A DNA stretch of 9,539 bases from an uncultured Planctomycetaceae bacterium (GTDB lineage: Bacteria; Planctomycetota; Planctomycetia; Pirellulales; Pirellulaceae): positions 1 to 9,539 of the forward strand of contig CAIYOB010000020.1 in the NCBI GenBank assembly GCA_903927685.1, in the 5' to 3' direction. Shown here in pieces: positions 7,801 through 9,539 of the stretch (position 1 is the stretch's first letter; each line of letters begins with the position of its first letter). The notes under the pieces are model-generated. The model did not search any database. It saw only the letters and a list, made by a program, of their open reading frames with translations, and was not told where the DNA came from. The position numbers were made by a program, and so were the translations under genes.

Positions 7801-7912
7801 GTTGGCGACCTTGGCGCGGCAGGAGATGGAGTCCGTCGAACAGCTCTCCGTTCCACTGAAGGTCGATCTCAAGGTCGGCGACAACTGGGCGGATTGCGAG
7901 GCGTGGCATTGA
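4883..7912 (+). CDS. polA: DNA polymerase I
   Basis: This 1009-residue DNA polymerase I fills repair gaps and removes RNA primers. All three enzymes look complete. The 5' nuclease (about 80-365) has VDAF (84-87), EADD (185-188), TGDKD (208-212) and GDSVDNIPG (256-264). The 3'-5' proofreading domain (about 407-600) keeps DTE (432-434), NLKYD (495-499) and YAAED (572-576), so proofreading is probably active. The polymerase domain has motif A DYSQIELR (779-786), the O-helix with R828, K832, F836 and Y840, and motif C HDE (959-961). It is longer than the E. coli enzyme (928 residues) because of a disordered Ala/Glu/Pro-rich N-terminus (about 12-78) and a repeat-derived linker (about 372-405). The frame is open from a GTG at 4796. 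I prefer the ATG at 4883 because the upstream codons encode no recognisable sequence and the GTG lies in the start-site inverted repeat; neither has a Shine-Dalgarno. Residues 7-11 (QQTLF) resemble a sliding-clamp-binding motif. coaE follows 13 bp later. Confidence 0.96.
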   Translation: MSDRRRQQTLFDFAEERDGASSLAPTGAADTQAPVARPLAVLPGDESPGAESTAVEPTAAEFAVAESTAAEFPGGVPAGTVYLVDAFSLIFQVFHALPEMTSPSGQPVAAVHGFTRDLLDLLEKKKPDYLFVAFDVPGPTFRDELYPAYKAGRDEMPADLQLQIPQIRRMLEALGIPILELAGYEADDVLATVARRAEQAGLDCVLVTGDKDCRQLISERIKLYNIRKDQFFDAAALQADWGIRPDQVVDFQSLVGDSVDNIPGIQLIGPKIASELLGKHGTLEGVLDHAGEVSGDKRRANLMAGREIAMLFRRLVRLVDDVPLDFAWDAGRIHRVDIELVEQLCREFGFRRLGDRVRGLGRGGAVHVTSSLEAAEAGLGESGPRSRVSPRLETGLGETGLRETADYRTVATQQDLDQLVRDLSQQRRISVDTETTSTNPRWAEIVGYSFAWQPGSACYIPVRAPAGEPQLDPETVQDALRPLLEDPAIEKIGQNLKYDIIVLRSAGVHVRGTAFDTMVADYLLDPGERNHSLDDLAKRYLGHTTIKIKELIGTGKSQKRMDQVPVPLITAYAAEDADVPVRLVGILQSRLDEEGLGPLFRQLEMPLIDVLVEMEFNGIKVDVDKLRELGGRFKCRMDQLEAEIYELAGRSFNIDSRQQLAKVLFEDLQLPGGKKTKTGLSTDVEVLEGLAASHPLPAKIIEYRQYAKLRSTYAEALIELVHPQTGRVHTSFKQDVAATGRLSSTDPNLQNIPVRTEDGRLIRSAFVAGEPGWKLVTADYSQIELRVLAHFSGDQALQRAFAADEDIHALVASEVYGVPLQEVTREQRRGAKAVNFGVIYGQSPFGLAQALGIDKAEAAQFIDAYFARYPGVDDFIKRTLAECRKKGYVNTVLGRRRAVHGVRDLSSLGDSRQRNLPERIAINTVIQGSAADLIKKAMIQVHARMQREGFRARLLLQIHDELVFETPGEDVERLATLARQEMESVEQLSVPLKVDLKVGDNWADCEAWH
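4937..4965 (+). repeat. Overlapping tetraloop hairpins in the polA N-terminal coding region
   Basis: GGGGCTAG (4937-4944) pairs perfectly with CTAGCCCC (4949-4956) around TTCG. The right arm can instead pair as GCCCC (4952-4956) with GGGGC (4961-4965) around TACG. The two structures exclude each other. They lie about 54 bases after the polA ATG and encode part of the disordered N-terminal linker, so protein function probably does not constrain them. Confidence 0.5.
6008..6081 (+). repeat. Cluster of short palindromes within the polA linker
   Basis: Three related 19-base hairpin units are packed in frame between the 5' nuclease and proofreading domains. Unit 1 (6013-6031) is imperfect. Unit 2 (6041-6059) is CGAGTCTC-TCC-GAGACTCG. 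Unit 3 (6063-6081) is CCGGTCTC-GGA-GAGACCGG; units 2 and 3 have perfect 8-bp stems. Unit 1 matches unit 3 at 16 of 19 bases. Unit 2 matches unit 3 at 15 of 19 when reversed, so it lies in the opposite orientation. A 12-base perfect palindrome, GAGGCCGGCCTC (6008-6019), overlaps the left edge. The protein shows GLGESG and GLGETG repeats here. Confidence 0.65.
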
Positions 7913-7925
7913 GGCCCCCAACAGC

Positions 7926-8576
7926 ATGATCCTGATAGGCATCCTGGGCGGTGTCGCCAGCGGCAAGAGCGAGGTCTCCGGGCGTTTGCGTGCGTGGGGC
8001 GCGGCGGTGTTGGACGCGGATCGTGTGGGGCATGCCGTATTGCGTGAAGCGGAGGTCAAGCAAGCCGTCCGGCGCCGCTGGGGCGAGGCGGTGTTCGACG
8101 CGGCTGGCGAGATCGATCGCCGCACCGTAGCGGAAATCGTGTTTGCGGCCGCACCGGAGAGCAGAGTAGAATTGGCATTCCTGGAGCAGCTGACCCACCC
8201 CCGAATCGGTCGGCGACTGCAGGAGCAACTGGCCGAATTACAGCGTCAGGGAGTGAGCGCGGCGGTACTGGACGCTCCCGTGATGCTGAAGGCGGGGTGG
8301 GATGCCCTGTGTCAACGGATCGTTTTTGTGGATGCCCCGCGTGACGCCCGGCTCGCCCGAGCCCGGCAGCGGGGCTGGACGGAAGCCGAGTTTGCCGCTC
8401 GCGAGGCGGCCCAAGAGCCTGTGGAGACCAAACGCCGCCGGGCGGATGTGACGTTCGACAATTCGCTGACCCGCCAGCACCTGTTCGCTCAGGTCGATCG
8501 GTTCTGGCACAGCCTGGTCGCGGTCGGCGACGGACCAGCAGCGGAACCTGAAACTGCCGGCGCCAGCCGGCCCTGA
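7926..8576 (+). CDS. coaE: Dephospho-CoA kinase
   Basis: The 216-residue cytoplasmic kinase catalyses the last step of coenzyme A synthesis: ATP-dependent phosphorylation of the ribose 3'-hydroxyl of dephospho-CoA. Family landmarks are the P-loop GGVASGKS (8-15), DAD (30-32) for substrate binding, LTHP (89-92), LDAPVML (115-121, equivalent to the usual LDxPLLFE), a lid with arginines at about 145-149, [15 protein letters not shown] (149-163), and ADVTFDNS (173-180). The C-terminal 16 residues are a poorly conserved Ala/Gly/Pro tail. The ATG lies 13 bases after the polA stop with no clear Shine-Dalgarno and no promoter, so it is probably co-transcribed with polA. Length is normal (about 200 residues). 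Confidence 0.94.
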   Translation: MILIGILGGVASGKSEVSGRLRAWGAAVLDADRVGHAVLREAEVKQAVRRRWGEAVFDAAGEIDRRTVAEIVFAAAPESRVELAFLEQLTHPRIGRRLQEQLAELQRQGVSAAVLDAPVMLKAGWDALCQRIVFVDAPRDARLARARQRGWTEAEFAAREAAQEPVETKRRRADVTFDNSLTRQHLFAQVDRFWHSLVAVGDGPAAEPETAGASRP

Positions 8577-8621
8577 CCACCAACAGCCTGAACCCTCGAT
8601 CACGATTTTGTTTCACCCACC

Positions 8622-8644
8622 GTCGACAACGTTCGTTTGTCGAC
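8622..8644. repeat. Inverted repeat in the coaE-rho gap
   Basis: GTCGACAA (8622-8629) and TTGTCGAC (8637-8644) are perfect 8-bp inverted arms around a seven-base loop, CGTTCGT. TTTT follows at 8649-8652, four bases after the stem. It could be a weak terminator for coaE, an operator, or a structured rho leader. The remaining gap (8577-8673) shows no convincing promoter. Confidence 0.45.
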
Positions 8645-8673
8645 ACTGCCTTTTCTACCAGGAGTCCGGAATC

Positions 8674-9539
8674 ATGCCTCGAATCCGATCTGTGAATTAC
8701 GACGAACAAGAACCCCTCTCCCTGGCGGAGGAATTGGCCGAAGAGGCCGACCGCCGGGGCACGACCGCGGACGAACTGTGCGATCGCTACGAGAAGATCA
8801 AGCAGGGCGAGGTCCACATCGCCGAATTGCAGAAGCTGACGATGGCCCAGTTGATCGAGGAGGCGCGGCGAGAGAACGTCGAGGACGTGGCGGGCGCGAA
8901 GAAGCAGGACTTGATCTTCAAGATCCTGAAAGAACGGGTCAAGATGAACGGGCTGATGTACGGCGAGGGAACGCTGGAAATCCTGCCCGACGGGTTCGGC
9001 TTTCTGCGCAGCCCCGACTACCACTACCTGTCCTGCCCGGACGATATCTACGTCTCGCCCAGCCAGATCCGCCGCTTTGGCTTGAAGACCGGCGTGACCG
9101 TTTCCGGCCAGATCCGCCCGCCGAAGGAAAACGAGCGGTACTTTGCCCTGCTGCGGGTCGAAGCGATCAACTATGAAGATCCGAACGTCGCAGCGGACAA
9201 AGTCAGCTTCGACGACTTGACGCCGCTGCACCCGGACAAACGGATCGTCATGGAGTACGACCCGACCGACATCTCGACACGGGTCGTGGACATGATGACG
9301 CCGATCGGGTTCGGCCAGCGGGGCCTGATCGTCAGCCCCCCCCGCGCCGGCAAGACCATCCTGATGCAGAAGATGGCCAAGGCGGTGCTGAAGAACTTTC
9401 CCGAAGCCTACGTCATCATGCTGTTGATCGACGAGCGGCCGGAGGAAGTCACCGACATGGAGCGGGAGGTCAAGGGACCGAACTGCGAAGTGATCAGTTC
9501 CACCTTTGACGAACCGTCGTCACGGCATGTCCAAGTCTC
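8674..9539 (+). CDS. rho: Transcription termination factor Rho (5' part, runs off the window)
   Basis: The first 288 codons of Rho are present; the gene continues past the window end. Rho is the hexameric RNA-dependent ATPase that ends transcription of untranslated RNA. A 50-residue acidic N-terminal extension precedes the usual start of the RNA-binding region ([20 protein letters not shown], 52-71). The cold-shock-like primary RNA site follows, with [13 protein letters not shown] (101-113), [13 protein letters not shown] (123-135) and [16 protein letters not shown] (145-160). The ATPase core has GQRGLIV (214-220), Walker A SPPRAGKT (221-228; arginine where E. coli has lysine in PPK), [13 protein letters not shown] (250-262) and [11 protein letters not shown] (278-288), all close to E. 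coli Rho. The ATG is well supported by AGGAG (8660-8664) nine bases upstream. Walker A is encoded over a run of eight C (9336-9343). Confidence 0.96.
   Translation, partial: MPRIRSVNYDEQEPLSLAEELAEEADRRGTTADELCDRYEKIKQGEVHIAELQKLTMAQLIEEARRENVEDVAGAKKQDLIFKILKERVKMNGLMYGEGTLEILPDGFGFLRSPDYHYLSCPDDIYVSPSQIRRFGLKTGVTVSGQIRPPKENERYFALLRVEAINYEDPNVAADKVSFDDLTPLHPDKRIVMEYDPTDISTRVVDMMTPIGFGQRGLIVSPPRAGKTILMQKMAKAVLKNFPEAYVIMLLIDERPEEVTDMEREVKGPNCEVISSTFDEPSSRHVQV

Noticed and set aside
8350..8363. Palindrome GGCTCG-CC-CGAGCC in coaE as another copy of the polA element
   Set aside because: It differs in loop and core, and is explained by ordinary Arg/Leu/Ala codons in the conserved lid region.
8056..9231. 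Long minus-strand frame across coaE and rho
   Set aside because: It crosses two firmly identified genes and the gap between them and has no family features.
9336..9343. Run of eight C in rho Walker A as a phase-variation site
   Set aside because: The frame is intact, the gene is normally important, and the run follows from Pro-Pro-Arg codons in GC-rich DNA.

Overview
The window is GC-rich bacterial DNA that reads as part of a Planctomycetota chromosome, most likely Pirellulales-like. I base this on the gene content: an ABC-2 permease fused to a CPBP membrane protease, a Uma2-family nuclease, and polA, coaE and rho in a row. Most starts also lack a good Shine-Dalgarno sequence. The lineage is an inference from recalled gene families, not from a database search.

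Layout. (1) 25-3755 carries a two-component ABC exporter. natA (ATPase, + strand) is followed by a natB-type permease fused to a C-terminal CPBP protease (+ strand). A Uma2-family nuclease gene on the - strand (774-1349) lies between them, and its stop codon shares a CTAG tetramer with the natA stop. A terminator-like hairpin sits at the natB stop. (2) 3819-4736 is a decayed insertion sequence. It has 11-bp perfect inverted ends and a transposase broken over three reading frames, with its middle apparently deleted. It ends about 15 bp short of the -35 box of a good sigma70-like promoter for polA. (3) 4752-8576 holds polA, with 5' exonuclease, proofreading exonuclease and polymerase all intact, followed 13 bp later by coaE (dephospho-CoA kinase). 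(4) 8674 to the window end is the 5' part of rho, preceded by a 97-bp gap with an inverted repeat and a good ribosome binding site.

The exporter pair should act together in the inner membrane. polA and coaE look co-transcribed, and rho follows as a separate or partly coupled unit. polA, coaE and rho are ordinary housekeeping genes.

The most unusual material is non-protein structure inside and before polA. There is an inverted repeat at the predicted transcription start and a C-rich leader. Two mutually exclusive tetraloop hairpins lie just after the start codon. A cluster of short palindromes with GGA/TCC loops lies in frame in the linker between the 5' nuclease and proofreading domains, and a shorter relative of it forms the natB terminator hairpin. 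PolA also has a disordered N-terminal extension that begins with a motif resembling a sliding-clamp-binding peptide. I did not find a clear new multi-gene system. The palindromic elements inside a coding gene are the best candidate for something under-described.
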